DNA of 64,000 nucleotides from Leucogyrophana mollusca (GCA_021014945.1 MU266375.1:1-64000), one strand, 5' to 3'; shown: positions 45,849 through 55,804, numbered from the stretch's first letter. Numbers and translations: made by a program. The notes: a model not told the origin generated them from the sequence alone.

Positions 45849-47060
45849 TCAAAGGGCGCATTCCGAGGCTCTTACACTGGTACCGACTTGCGTCTCCCTC
45901 GGACCACGTCCGAAACGCAACTCGGACAGAACGGAGACACCGTGAGGAGATTCCACAGGTGCACCATTACACCTACCACTGGAAATCTCAGCGATCACCT
46001 CATTTGACCACGCCTTGCCCTGCAGTACGCGGTAGATAATGAGGAGAGATGCGACTACCTGTATGAGGGAACAGGTGAAAAAGCATTAGAGCTTACTTCC
46101 AAGGCAGCTTCGATGCATGATACCATAGCACTGACCTCGGTTTCTGGTATAATTTGCAGCGGGCCGTTTGCAAACGAACTGCCCATGGCGAAAGGGATGA
46201 TGAAGAACAATGAGGCTGCCGTATAAAGCGATGCTGATTCTACCAAGATCGCGGTGAGGCTCGTGTAGAGCGACATGCAGGGTCCGAGCGCCCTAGCCAC
46301 ACTGTGACGATAATAGAGAAGGCGACCGACGATCATAATAGTGACAGTGATATTGACCATCAATGCGACAGCAATGGATGGAACGGTGAAGTCGACGCCC
46401 ATGGCTGTGTCCTGATATGGCGAGGACGACGGTGAAGACATTTGTATGAGCCATAGGACACTCAACACTAGGACGAGGGCTATCTGTTAGTTGATATGCT
46501 AGAAGGGTTGGTGGAGATGCTTACCAACAGAAGCGAGAAATACGAGACATGACAGCCCCACGGTGGCAATCTTGGTAAGCGCTTTGCAGTCTTGGTATAT
46601 CACTGTGCAGCGCCAAAGCTGAAGAATCGTGTTGTTTCATCGCAAGCTTCACAAGGACAACATAGTCACCATCACTTACCATGAGCAAGTCTGTCCACCA
46701 GCTCGTGAGGGCAAAGGTCACGAAGCCTGCCATGTTCAAAGGGAAAAAGAAGGTGTCCTCTTCGTATGCAGCAGGGCCGCCGGGAAAGTCGCGATCGTTG
46801 ATGAAGGCCAGTTGGGTGATCCTTGAATTGATTGAAAACGTGGCTGTCACCAGACTGAACGAGATGGAGGCATAGATGAAAAGATACACAGAACTTCGGG
46901 TCCTCGTACTCCTTGTTCGTATGCGGCCCCAGAGAGTATAGGAGCATATAGCAAACAGGGCGAGTATGACACCATAGCCGACTCCTGCGAACATGGCGCC
47001 GTAGAGCCAAGCTGCTTCATCATCGAGTTGTGCTTGAGTCTCGTTCGGAGTCCAGGACAT
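45849..47060 (-). CDS. Seven-transmembrane protein, array copy 2
   Basis: Same four-exon structure as copy 1, with all splice sites kept, about 340 residues. It begins MSWTPNETQAQLDDEAAWLY and keeps WWTDLLM-LWRC and the tail SPHGVSVLSELRFG, ending ASECAL and TGA. Differences from copy 1 cluster in the loops (for example GVDFTVPSIAVALMVNIT versus GINFTVPFFSVGLAVTIT) while the seven segments are kept, suggesting selection rather than decay. Confidence 0.85.
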
Positions 47061-47161
47061 CGGGAGGTTGACGAACGCTTTGGCACTAGATCGATCTTTA
47101 AATGCACGTCGAAGAATAGCGCCAGGAGCGATACCGGAAAGTTCCTGGCCGACGTACTGTG

Positions 47162-47750
47162 TTAAAAACGGGAATGATTACTTGGGGGGTGACTAAAGAC
47201 GCAAAGAAGCAAGGCCTTGCAATCCATTTGAAAGTCGCCGGAGGAACTACTTATATTCCACTTAATAGCGCAAAGTTTGCAACTGGATTGCGGCTCAAGG
47301 AGCAGTAGGTGGCCGCGCCGCTGCGAGCTGAGGCGATCGAATGGCCCATCAATTATCAATTTGAAGCTGCGAGAACTCACATGGCTCGCCTGAGGTATCG
47401 GCCAACTCCTCTGGACGACAAGAACAGCAAAAGGTAAGAGCTCAGATCTACACGCAGGGTAAAGCAGACATTTCCATTCTGTGCCCGGTCCATGCCTCGA
47501 TAGATCGTGTGTTGTCATTAGAGCGGGGTCAAGCCTTCGAGGATCTTTTCTAAAGTCCGCCATTGTTAGAAACGTCGCTTTGTTTGACTCTCTACTGAAC
47601 GAGCGCGTACCCAAGTCAAACATGGGGATGTCAAGGTCATGGTAGCGCCTAGATATATATCTTTGATGCTTGTCTCCTCATCATTCCAGTGGATGGTGCC
47701 GATGATAGCATTGTACATAGAGCCAACCCTCCCATTCTCGGACCTCCCCA
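47162..47750 (-). repeat. Conserved segment upstream of 7TM gene, copy 2
   Basis: Counterpart of 41646-42360 with internal deletions (for example around 47400). On the minus strand it reads MADFRKDPRRLDPALMTTHD. Confidence 0.5.
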
Positions 47751-47861
47751 CAAACTGGTCGGTTCGTTTTCTTGAGGGAGCAGCCGACCTGTTTATTTTT
47801 GCCGCGAGGTGAATCGAACCGAAGTAGATTCAGAACTTGGAGCATTTAGTTTCAGCTTTGC

Positions 47862-47869
47862 CTTAAAAG
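47862..47869 (+). promoter_or_regulatory. TATA-like box of microprotein copy A
   Basis: CTTAAAAG, 48 bp before the ATG at 47910; the position is shared by all five copies. Confidence 0.5.
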
Positions 47870-47909
47870 GTAGACAAACCATTACGGTGCAACACACTTC
47901 CTCAAGACC

Positions 47910-48175
47910 ATGGACACGGATATCCGTCCTTCTCCTGCTCACCGTGTTCAACACATCCATCGTCATGATCGCATTTGTACTCACCAACAACGTATCATCT
48001 ACGTCGACGCGGCCAATACCCGCGTTTGCCGATACGGCTTGGTGACCCAGACGTTGTAAGCGCCAACTTGGACGATCGTACCTGCTCGGCGGTCAATTTG
48101 AATCATAGACAACAACTCGAAGACTATGGAAAGCTTACGAGGGCACACAAGTACGGCGACGATACAGATGAGTAG
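47910..48175 (+). CDS. Microprotein family copy A, membrane segment lost by offset frameshifts
   Basis: Exon 1 is 47910-48055 and exon 2 is 48109-48175, with a 53-bp intron as in the other copies, giving 70 residues. Exon 1 has exactly the same length (146 nt) as in intact copies. A 1-nt gain near codon 5 is compensated by losses near codon 27. The result is an open frame in which the hydrophobic segment is replaced by a His/Arg-rich stretch (RPSPAHRVQHIHRHDRICTH). The part after it is normal again: RIIYVDAANTRVCRYGLVTQ, TLQQLEDYGKLTRAHKYGDD, TDE. One of the two conserved cysteines (in GCGDD) is Tyr. It is either a pseudogene or a soluble derivative. Confidence 0.6.
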
Positions 48176-48344
48176 CTGCCAGGGGGGATGCTTGCAGGTC
48201 AGTGACAGCGTGTATCCGCCCTTCAGACCTCTTATACCACCGTGTATGACTTGCTTTGTAGCTTGACGAGGACATCCGGGTTTTTCAGCTGAGAAGTATT
48301 TAGACGGCACTTTGCCAGCGTAGAGGGAGATGTGCTTCTTAGCT

Positions 48345-48720
48345 TACCGACGCAGCGAGTGATAGGCTAGGGTCCCGAAGAACATACCTTGACTAGAACG
48401 GTTGGCCCGCTCAGTCGAGCCCGCAATCGTGATAGCCTAGGTTTTGTCGAGAGGACATTCGGGTTCTTGCAGCTGAGACATACTAATTAGACGGGGGCTG
48501 CAGCACGATAGTTTGTCTAACATAGGGCCTAGCCCCAAAGGACAATAAACGAGGATTTAAAAATAAAAAATAAAAACAAAAAAGACGGGGGCTGCACCAA
48601 CATAGAGGAAGAGATATTCGATAGCTTACCGACGCAGCGAATGATAGACTACGCTCACCGAAGAACATATCCACATCTTGATCAGAGCAGCTGGCCCGCT
48701 CACTCGCGCCCCCCATCATG
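48345..48720 (-). repeat. Two exon-like modules (minus strand), first pair
   Basis: Each module reads, on the minus strand, ...TCAAG-GTATGTTCTTCGG...CGCTGCGTCG followed by a donor GTAAGC, with an acceptor (TCTCAG or similar) upstream and a following CTGCAA(G)AACCCGAATGTCC stretch. The modules are at 48345-48425 and 48624-48720. Further copies occur at 55078-55170, 57587-57680, 58025-58100, 58180-58275, 59281-59390 and 59459-59560. They look like repeated exons of a minus-strand gene that is mostly decayed. Confidence 0.55.
48503..48583 (+). mobile_element. 81-bp retroposed insertion with A-rich tail and target duplication
   Basis: The 13-bp sequence GACGGGGGCTGCA occurs at 48490-48502 and again at 48584-48596. 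Between them are 81 bp ending in an A-rich tail (about 25 nt, AAAAATAAAAAATAAAAACA type). The equivalent place in other array units (for example after TACTAATTAGACGGGCG at 55030 and 57543) lacks this sequence, so it is an insertion. Target duplication plus A tail indicates an RNA-mediated, SINE-like or processed-transcript insertion. Confidence 0.65.
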
Positions 48721-48950
48721 CTCGTCTACACCCCAACACCAGATAGTCGCGCACACACACAAACGCCGAACAAGGAGCCGTACCCAAGTCTCGAGATTGA
48801 TGTGTACAGGACCTGTGTGACCTCCCGGCGCTTTAAATAATACTAACTCAGTGGCCAGGAGCAATTGAGGCAGCTGACTCGACGCGGCGTCGGGTGATGG
48901 GGGTTGCGGTCGACTAAGCGTTCGCCGCGAAGTTGAAGGAAGTCCAGCTG

Positions 48951-49005
48951 TGACAGAAACGCGATTCATCACGGCACGTGACTAGCGTCACAGTCCGATT
49001 ACTTT
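48951..49005. repeat. Element R, copy 4
   Basis: ACGCGATTCATCACGGCACG, then TGACTAGCGTCACAG, with an intact CACGTG palindrome. Confidence 0.8.
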
Positions 49006-49241
49006 CAGCGATCGCGATGTCACCCGGAGACTTTGCTGTGGCCGATTCCCCCGCTCCGAGGGCGGTGCTGAAGCTCTGGTTCCCCCGTTACTCACGTACC
49101 TTCCTCAATAATCCTCTCGCCTTTCTCAAAGGCACTGGGTTTGCTGGAGTAAAATGGAGGTGTTCCTTGTATGAACCTAAAGGGTCAGGCGTCGTGGAGC
49201 TCGTGACTTGCGAATTGAAAAGTTCTTAGGTATGGGTGCCC

Positions 49242-49249
49242 TTTAAAAG
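49242..49249 (+). promoter_or_regulatory. TATA-like box of microprotein copy B
   Basis: TTTAAAAG, 50 bp before the ATG at 49292. Confidence 0.5.
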
Positions 49250-49291
49250 ACAGACAAACCGCCACGGTGCACCGCACTTCTTTCCAGAACC

Positions 49292-49535
49292 ATGGATAAA
49301 GACCCCGCCCTCCTCCTGCTCACTGTGCTCGGCGCGTCCATTGTCACCGCATCCATACTCACCAACAAACAATACATCGTCTACCTCGACGCGAACGCTC
49401 GCGGGTGACCCAGACGTTGTAAGTTCGGACGATCGTACATGTACATGCTCGGCGCTCAACTTGAACTACAGATGACTTGAAGGCGGTGCAAAGCTTTCGG
49501 GGGCGCACAAGTGCGGCAACAATACAGATAAGTAG
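49292..49535 (+). pseudogene. Microprotein family copy B, truncated
   Basis: It starts MDKDPALLLLTVLGASIVTA and keeps the membrane segment and YLDANARG. A deletion of about 17 nt then removes the VCRDGP codons and brings a TGA into frame at 49406. The intron (GTAAGT at about 49418) and the exon-2 homologue up to 49535 are still visible, but an early TGA would also stop the spliced frame. If expressed it would be a 38-residue membrane peptide. Confidence 0.75.
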
Positions 49536-49669
49536 CCGTCAGGGGGGATACCGATGACAGCGTGTATCAACCTTTCAGACTCCTCATACCACCGTGAATA
49601 GCTTGCCGAGCGGACATTCGGATTTTTGTATCAGGGTATCGCATGCAAATTGTATGTAGAGGTCAATTT

Positions 49670-50235
49670 CGTCAGGTGTGTATTCCGGAATATGTTTCAA
49701 GGTGGGATGGAGGGGGCGACGTGCAAATACCAAGAAAACATCATGCATGGAGGGCGCGTCGTACAAACATAAATCGAGCGTCAAACATGAGGGAAACGCT
49801 AAACATGAACTATCTAAAGTACTTTATACGTTAAACATCAAACGCAGACGAAGAGAACAGGAAATTCAGATATCAGCACACAAGCATACCCAACGCAAAT
49901 CGAACAAGAACGAAGAAGAAAACATCATGACGGGTCGTTACTTGCCCTCCCCCGTCCTAAGTCCCGCTCTCTACGCTTCCCCTTCTGCTCCCCCCTGTCC
50001 TATCCGCACCGCTTCTCCCGCCCGCACCCTTCTCCCATACGAACAACCTCACCCCCTCTCCCCATAAAAAACGCAACCAGCTGCCCCACAGGGACCTTCC
50101 TCCCTGGGGCCACCGCCTCCCGTCTCTCCCCGCCCTTCCCCGTACCCGTGCCCACACCCACAACCGCCCCGCCCGCTCCCTTCTCCCCCCGCAACACGAG
50201 CGGGTCGACGAACTTCCCTCTCGTTCTCTCCCTGA
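49670..50235 (-). pseudogene. Relic of the 60.6-63.4 kb gene, C-terminal part and 3' flank
   Basis: The minus strand reads FVDPLVLRGEKGAGG, GRKVPVGQLVAFFMG, matching the last residues of the large gene (60616-60790), and on the other side the same 3' flank (ACAAGAACGAAGAAG, CT-rich run). Frame changes and deletions make it a relic. Confidence 0.8.
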
Positions 50236-50257
50236 GTCGGGAGGACTGGACAATGTG

Positions 50258-50286
50258 GCTGGAAATCGCTGCACTACTGCCCTATG
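50258..50286 (+). pseudogene. HET relic 3: about 30-bp scar
   Basis: GGCTGGAAATCGCTGCACTA, then CTGCCCTATG, equals the end region of HET relics 1 and 2 (about 40118-40146 and 45550-45580). The rest of the HET relic is missing and replaced by the large-gene fragment on the left, so this is the junction of a deletion in the third array unit. Confidence 0.7.
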
Positions 50287-50295
50287 CAAAGCGCC

Positions 50296-51504
50296 TCAAA
50301 CGGCGCATTCCGAGGCTCTTATACTAGTACTGACTAGCGTCTCCCTCGGGCCTTGTCCGAAACGCATCTCGGACAGAACGGAGATACCGTGAGGAGATTG
50401 CAAAGGCGGACTACTACTCCTGCCATTGGTAATCTCAGCGATCACCTCATTTGACCACGTCTTGCCCTGCAGTACGCGGTAAATAATGAGGAGAGATGCA
50501 ACTACCTATATAAGGGCATGGATGACTAAGTATCAGAGCTCACTTCCAAGCAGCCTCGACGCATGGTACCACAACACTAACCTCGGCTTCTTGTATAATC
50601 TGCAGTGGGGCGTTTGCAAACGAACTGCCCGCGGCGAAAGGGATGATTAAGAACAACGAGGATGCCGTATAAATCGATGCAGATTCCACCAAAATCGCGG
50701 TGAGGCTCGTGTAGAGCGACATGCGGGGCCCGAACGCCCCAGCCACACTGTGACGATAATAAAGAAGGCGACCAACGATCATAATAGTGACAATGATGTT
50801 GACCATTGTTCCGACTGCAAAGAATGGAACGGTGAAGTTGATGCGCATGGCTGCGTCCTGATATGGCGAGGACGATGGTGAAGATATTTGTATGAGCCAT
50901 AGGACACTTAACACTAGGGCGAGGGCTATCTGTTAGTTGATATTCTAGAAGGGTTGGTGGAGATATTTACCGACAGAGGCGAGAAATACGAGACATGACA
51001 GCCCCACAGTAGCAACCTTGGTGAGCGCCTCGCAGTCTTGGTATATCACTGTGCAGCGCCAAAGCTGGGGAATCGTCGTTTCATCGCAAACTTCACAAGA
51101 ACAACCTAGTTACCACCACTTACCATGAGTAAATCCGTCCACCAGCTTGCGAGGACATAGCTCACAGAGCCCGCCATGCTCAAAGGAACGTAGAAAACGT
51201 CCTCATCGTACGCAGCAGGGCCGCCGGGAAAGCCGCGATTGTTGATGAAAGACAGTTGCGTGATCCTTGAGTTGATTAAGTACATGACTGACACCAGACT
51301 GAACGAGATGGAGGCATAGATGAAAAGATACACAGAGCTTCGGGTCCTCGTACTCCTTGTTCGTATGCGCCCCCAGAGAGTATAGGAGCATATAGCGAAC
51401 AGGACGAGTATGGCACCATAGCCGACTCCCGCGAAGATGGCGCCGTAGAGCCAAGCTGCTTCATCGTCGAGTTGTGCTTGAGTCTCGTTCGGAGTCCAGG
51501 ACAT
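50296..51504 (-). CDS. Seven-transmembrane protein, array copy 3
   Basis: Same four exons and splice sites as copies 1 and 2, about 340 residues, starting MSWTPNETQAQLDDEAAWLY and ending IRASECAV and TGA. The tail has NGRSSSPPLQSPHGISVLSE in place of SGRCSGAPVQ. The reading frame in this copy is also open upstream of the ATG to 51681, but that part matches the non-coding upstream segment of the other copies, so I keep the shared ATG. Confidence 0.85.
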
Positions 51505-51566
51505 CGGGAGGTTGACGGATGCGTTGGTGCTTGACCGATCTTTAAATACCGGAAAGTTCCTGGGCG

Positions 51567-52180
51567 GTGTGCTGTGTTGGAAACGTGAAGGGTTACTTGA
51601 GGGGTGACAAAAGATGCAAAGCAAAGAAGCAAGGCCTTGTAATCCATTTGAATGTCGATGGAGGAAGTACTTACATTCCACTTAATAGCGCAAAGTTTGC
51701 AACTGGATTGCGATTAAAGGAGCAGCAGGTGGCCTCGCCGCTGCGAGCTGCGATGATCGAGTGGCCAATCATTTATCAATTTGAAGCTTCTGGAACTCAC
51801 ATCGTTCGCCTCAGGTGTCGCGTTGCAAACCCATCGGCACTGCCAACTCCCTCCGGACGTCAAGCACAGTAAAAGGTAAGAAGAGCTCAAATCTACACGC
51901 AGGGCGTTAAAGCAAACCATTTCCATTCTGCGCCCAGTCCATGCATTGATAGATCGTGTGTTGTCATTAGAGCGGGGTCAAGCCTTCGAGGATCTTTGAG
52001 TCTAAAGTCCGCCATTGTTAGAGACGTTACTCAGCGTTACTCTGTATAAACCTTTGACCAATGGACGAGCGCATCACGATACCCTTGTCAAATATGGGGA
52101 TGTCAAGGTCATGGTAGCACGTAGCCAGATTCACACTTGATCCTCTTCTACCTACCATTCCAGTGGATGGTGTCGATGAC
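51567..52180 (-). repeat. Conserved segment upstream of 7TM gene, copy 3
   Basis: Counterpart of 41646-42360, nearly full length, with many small differences. Confidence 0.5.
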
Positions 52181-52984
52181 ACCATTGTGGATAGAGTCGA
52201 ACCAGGCTAAAATGAGTGAAATCTAATCAGAGTCGAGTCGCACTTACTGAGTTTCATGGCATCAAGCCGGGTGGAAGGTGGCTTAGTGGTGAGATTTTGT
52301 TCTTCTCTCTCCGAGAAACCTCGGGTAATCCGCTTTGCGCGGAGCTCTGGCGCCTAGTGGCCGTCCTTTACCGTGGATCATGGTTCCCGTTATCGGGTAT
52401 GTGTAATTGTCTCCCATCAATGTTGTACCTCGGTGGCACCAGTAGGTTTTTCGATCCCTCATATCATGTGTTCAGATGCGATTATTCTGTGTCGCCGAGA
52501 GTGCCGTATCGATCGAGAGTCTGCTTTTGCGCTCTCGGTTTCACTGAGTATCATTTTGCTGATACTGGCAGTGACAAAGATGCTTTGCATCGTAGACAAT
52601 TGAATAGCATCCTTGGCGAGCGGGGAAGCGTTGATGGGTCTTCCATACCACATGTTGAGATCACCCCATTTCAGGTCCAGGCCACGCATCGCCATCCCTG
52701 TGTATTGTCGTCATGACGGTAGAAAATTCTCGCTGCAACCGCTGCATTCTTTAGATGCTCGGTTCAGATACTGCTCGGGTATTGAGTATGGGATATTTAC
52801 ACTGGGGAAAGGAAGGCTACGGGAAACCGTGGACGACGGGGGTTCTGTTCTGCATCGCTTGGAACGGGGAAACACCTTCGATGCGCCGGACTCATACTCG
52901 TCGTGGTTCACGCTCAGGCCCCGGGCTTCAGCACGGCCTGGTTTTGGTTGGGGGTGCGGGGGTAAACACCCGAGCTGGATGTCC
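52181..52984. other. Unresolved; possible membrane-protein fragment
   Basis: The plus-strand frame 52373-52603 ends with a membrane-like stretch (ALSVSLSIILLILAVTKMLC) after SDAIILCRRECRIDRE. This looks like a piece of a multipass protein but has no partner exons I can find. Otherwise no gene. Confidence 0.3.
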
Positions 52985-53104
52985 GTGCGTCTGCGTAGGG
53001 TGTGTGTGCATGCGTAGGCGCAAGGGGTGTATGCGCATGCGTCGGTGTGAGGTGTGTATGCACACGCGTCGGTGTGGGGCGTGGGTATGCATAGGCGCAG
53101 GCAC
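52985..53104. repeat. Purine-pyrimidine alternating minisatellite
   Basis: About four imperfect units of some 27-30 bp built on GGTGTGTATGCACACGCGTC. The GT/GC/CA alternation could adopt Z-DNA. Confidence 0.75.
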
Positions 53105-53199
53105 CGGTGAAGGCCGTCACGGCAATCGAGCACCAGACTCAGCCGACGTGACCCCCCGCCCTGTGCCGACGGGGGAAGAGGGGGAGGTGTAAGCAGAAT

Positions 53200-53935
53200 T
53201 ATTATAATTATGCACCTCGCTCCCCCTCACCCCACTCCACCCCACTTCCCCCCTACTTCGCACCCCATTCTTAACCCCCACCCCAGCCGGGGTGCGTAAG
53301 TGGTGGGGTTCGAGGGCGGGTGATTGGCAGCGTTCGTACCACCTCCCGCCCCATCTCGGACATACGCGAGTGGAGCTCGGCGCGGAGGGCCGCGAGCGCC
53401 TGTGCTTCTTTGCCTTGCGCATTCCCCTCCCACTTTCCCTCCGCCTGCCCTTCCTTGCCCTTCCCATCATCTTTCGCCCGCTCACCCCATCTCTCGCGCT
53501 CCACCGCTCGACATCGCCCATGTGCTCCTCCAACGCACGCGTGTGCCCCACGCGCCAGCGCTCGAGCTTCTCGAAGCGGCGCGCGAGGACGAGGAGCGTG
53601 CCGGGGATCTCAAGCGTGTCCGCGAGGAGGCACCAGGGGAGGGGGAAGGTACCGGGGGAGGGGGCAGAGGGAGAGGCACCGCGTTGGTGGGAAGAGGGGG
53701 ACGCATCATGCCGCATCGACGCGGGGGTGAGGTTTATGGGCGTATTGGGCGCGGGGGTGGACGATGGGGGGACGCCGAGCGTGAGGTAGGCCGGGTGGGC
53801 GGCGTATTTGGTTGCCCTTAGTGTGAACCAGCCGCCCTTTCCCTTCTTAGCCTTCTCCTCGCGGGCCTTGGCGTCCGCGGCGGCCCACCAGCTCACCTTC
53901 TGGGAGGCATAAACAATGATAACTTCCAGGGGCGA
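53200..53935 (-). pseudogene. Relic of the 60.6-63.4 kb gene, middle part
   Basis: The minus strand reads QKVSWWAAADAKAREEKAKK, TPINLTPASM, HQRGASPSAPSPG and LVLARRFEKLERWRVGHTRA, then LEEHMGDVERW, each matching parent residues encoded at about 62000-62880. It has lost both ends and large parts of the repeats. The frame is open for 278 codons, so decay is recent or partial. Confidence 0.8.
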
Positions 53936-54039
53936 GCGACTAAGCACCGACAACTACGAAGTTGCAGACAAGTCTCAAGGTGAAAAAAAAAGTATCCCAC
54001 ACATAGCTTCACGTCCAGTGACGACACCTTACATAATGC

Positions 54040-54180
54040 TTTGTTCGACAAGTTGACTTGAAGAGGTTTATATGTTTGGAACCGGGGAGACCTTATGCTG
54101 CGAGCTCTGCTGGTCTGCTCCGTGTGGAATGTGTCGAACTACATTCTGGGTGTTGCACTGGTTGCAACTTGTTTTCAACG
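54040..54180. repeat. Dispersed repeat, copy 1
   Basis: GGAACCGGGGAGACCTTATG, then GAGCTCTGCTGGTCTGCTCC and the rest match 55825-55915 at high identity. It precedes microprotein copy C by about 0.5 kb. Confidence 0.7.
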
Positions 54181-54606
54181 ACCACCCAGATGCAATTTGT
54201 GTTAGAGTTCGGGCGACTCCGAACGAGCCAATCACAAACGGCCGTCCTCGGAGTTCAACGTTTGGAATACGAAGTTCATATATAAGACTGATTCTCTCTG
54301 TCTCACCTCTTCCCTCAGTCCTTCCATGTGCGACTGAGGGTGAGTCTTGTTCCCGCTCATTACAATACCATATAGACGCTAATTACTATATTAGTTCTAA
54401 CTGTATCCAGGTACTACTAATATAGTCCTTCCATGTGCGACTGGGGTTCTAACTGTATCCAGATTTTACAATTTGCACCGGTGTCGCCTAATTATAAAGT
54501 CTTGCAGTTACATATACTCAGTCCACGTGGCCAAAACGTGGCTGTATCTGAGGCCGTTCCTGGGGAAGCAATGTACGTTAATAGGTCCGGCCTCAGCTTC
54601 CTCCCT

Positions 54607-54614
54607 ATTTAAGA
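54607..54614 (+). promoter_or_regulatory. TATA-like box of microprotein copy C
   Basis: ATTTAAGA at the position shared by all copies, 47-48 bp before the ATG. Confidence 0.5.
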
Positions 54615-54654
54615 GACAGATGAACCGCTGCAGTGCAACGCAACTCCCAGAGAT

Positions 54655-54917
54655 ATGGACAAAGATACAATTCTTCTCCTACTCACCGTGTCCAGTACAT
54701 CTATTGTGATGATTGCACTCATACTCACCAACAAACAACACATCATCTACGTTGATGCCAACGTTCGCGTCTGTCGAGACGGCCCAGTGACCCAGACAGT
54801 GTAAGTACCATCTTGGGTCATCGCACCTGCTCGGCGCTCAACTGGGATCATAGACATCCCGAAGACTATGGAAAGCTTACGAAGACGCGTGGGTGTGGCG
54901 ACGATACAGACGAGTAG
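54655..54917 (+). CDS. Microprotein family copy C (69 aa, single-pass)
   Basis: Exon 1 54655-54800, intron 54801-54853 (GTAAGT..CATAG with GCTCAAC branch point), exon 2 54854-54917, in total 70 codons. It has a four-residue polar start MDKD, a hydrophobic segment of about 20 residues (TILLLLTVSSTSIVMIALIL), TNKQ as a basic flank, then HIIYVDANVRVCRDGPVTQT and, from exon 2, VHPEDYGKLTKTRGCGDDTD. Two cysteines are conserved. This predicts a signal-anchor or small single-pass protein; orientation is unclear. If the intron is kept, translation stops at the TAA inside the donor, giving 49 residues. I recognise no known family. Confidence 0.72.
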
Positions 54918-55077
54918 CCGTCAGGGGGGTGCCCGCAGGTCAGTGACAGCGTGTACCCACCTTATGCCATCGTGTATAACCTGCTCTGCAGTTTGTCGAG
55001 GGGATATTCGGATATTTGCAGCTGAGAAGTACTAATTAGACGAGCGTTTTGCCAGTGTAGAAGGAGAGGGGCTCGAT

Positions 55078-55170
55078 AGCTTACCGACGCAGCGAATTAT
55101 AGACTGGGTTTCCCAAAGGACATATCTTGACCGGAGCGACTGGCCCGCTCACCTGAGTCCTCAATCATGA
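55078..55170 (-). repeat. Exon-like module (minus strand)
   Basis: Copy of the module described at 48345-48720, with donor GTAAGC after CGCTGCGTCG and GGACTCAG-GTGAGC at its other side. In this copy the spliced frame meets a TAA (CCCAGTCTATAA). Confidence 0.5.
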
Positions 55171-55482
55171 TAGTCTGTACCTCGATAATTGTCCGCGTAC
55201 ACAACGTCGATGGTCAGACAAGGGCGGAGACGTGCCCGAGATTGATGTGCGCAGGGCCTGCGTGACCGTCAGGCGCTTTTGGAAATGCCAGCTCAATGGC
55301 CAGGCAGCCAATTCGACGACGTGCCGGGTGACGGGCGTGGCGGTCAATGAGGGATTCACCGCCGGATTCGTCGGAGTGGGTAGACACGACCTCGCCGTTA
55401 ATGATGAAAGTGATGATAAAGTTGGCCAGCTGTGCTATGGATAAGGTGGTGGCTGTGGATAAGGTGGTGATCATCACGTGCA

Positions 55483-55530
55483 AGAAACACGATTTATCAC
55501 AGCGTGTGACTGGCGTCACAATTCAATTAC
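55483..55530. repeat. Element R, copy 5
   Basis: ACACGATTTATCACAGCG, then TGTGACTGGCGTCACAATTC. Confidence 0.75.
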
Positions 55531-55804
55531 TGGGCTTTCCGAGTCGGCGATAACTCGGAGACGTGCAGGGAGTACCAGTTTCGAGGAGAGAACGTAGACG
55601 ACTCAGCAGACATACTACTCGCTACTCTTCTCCCTTCACACACCGTCTCTTCACGTCCTATTCCCCCCTTGTTTCGCGTCCCGCTCCTACTCCTCGCCTC
55701 AGCCCTACGCCACAAACCAAAACCCTCCATAGCTTCTCGACAGAAAGGCGGGGCGTGCGTGCGCGCGTCTCCACGAAGGGGCCGACGCGGGCGTAAAACC
55801 CTCT

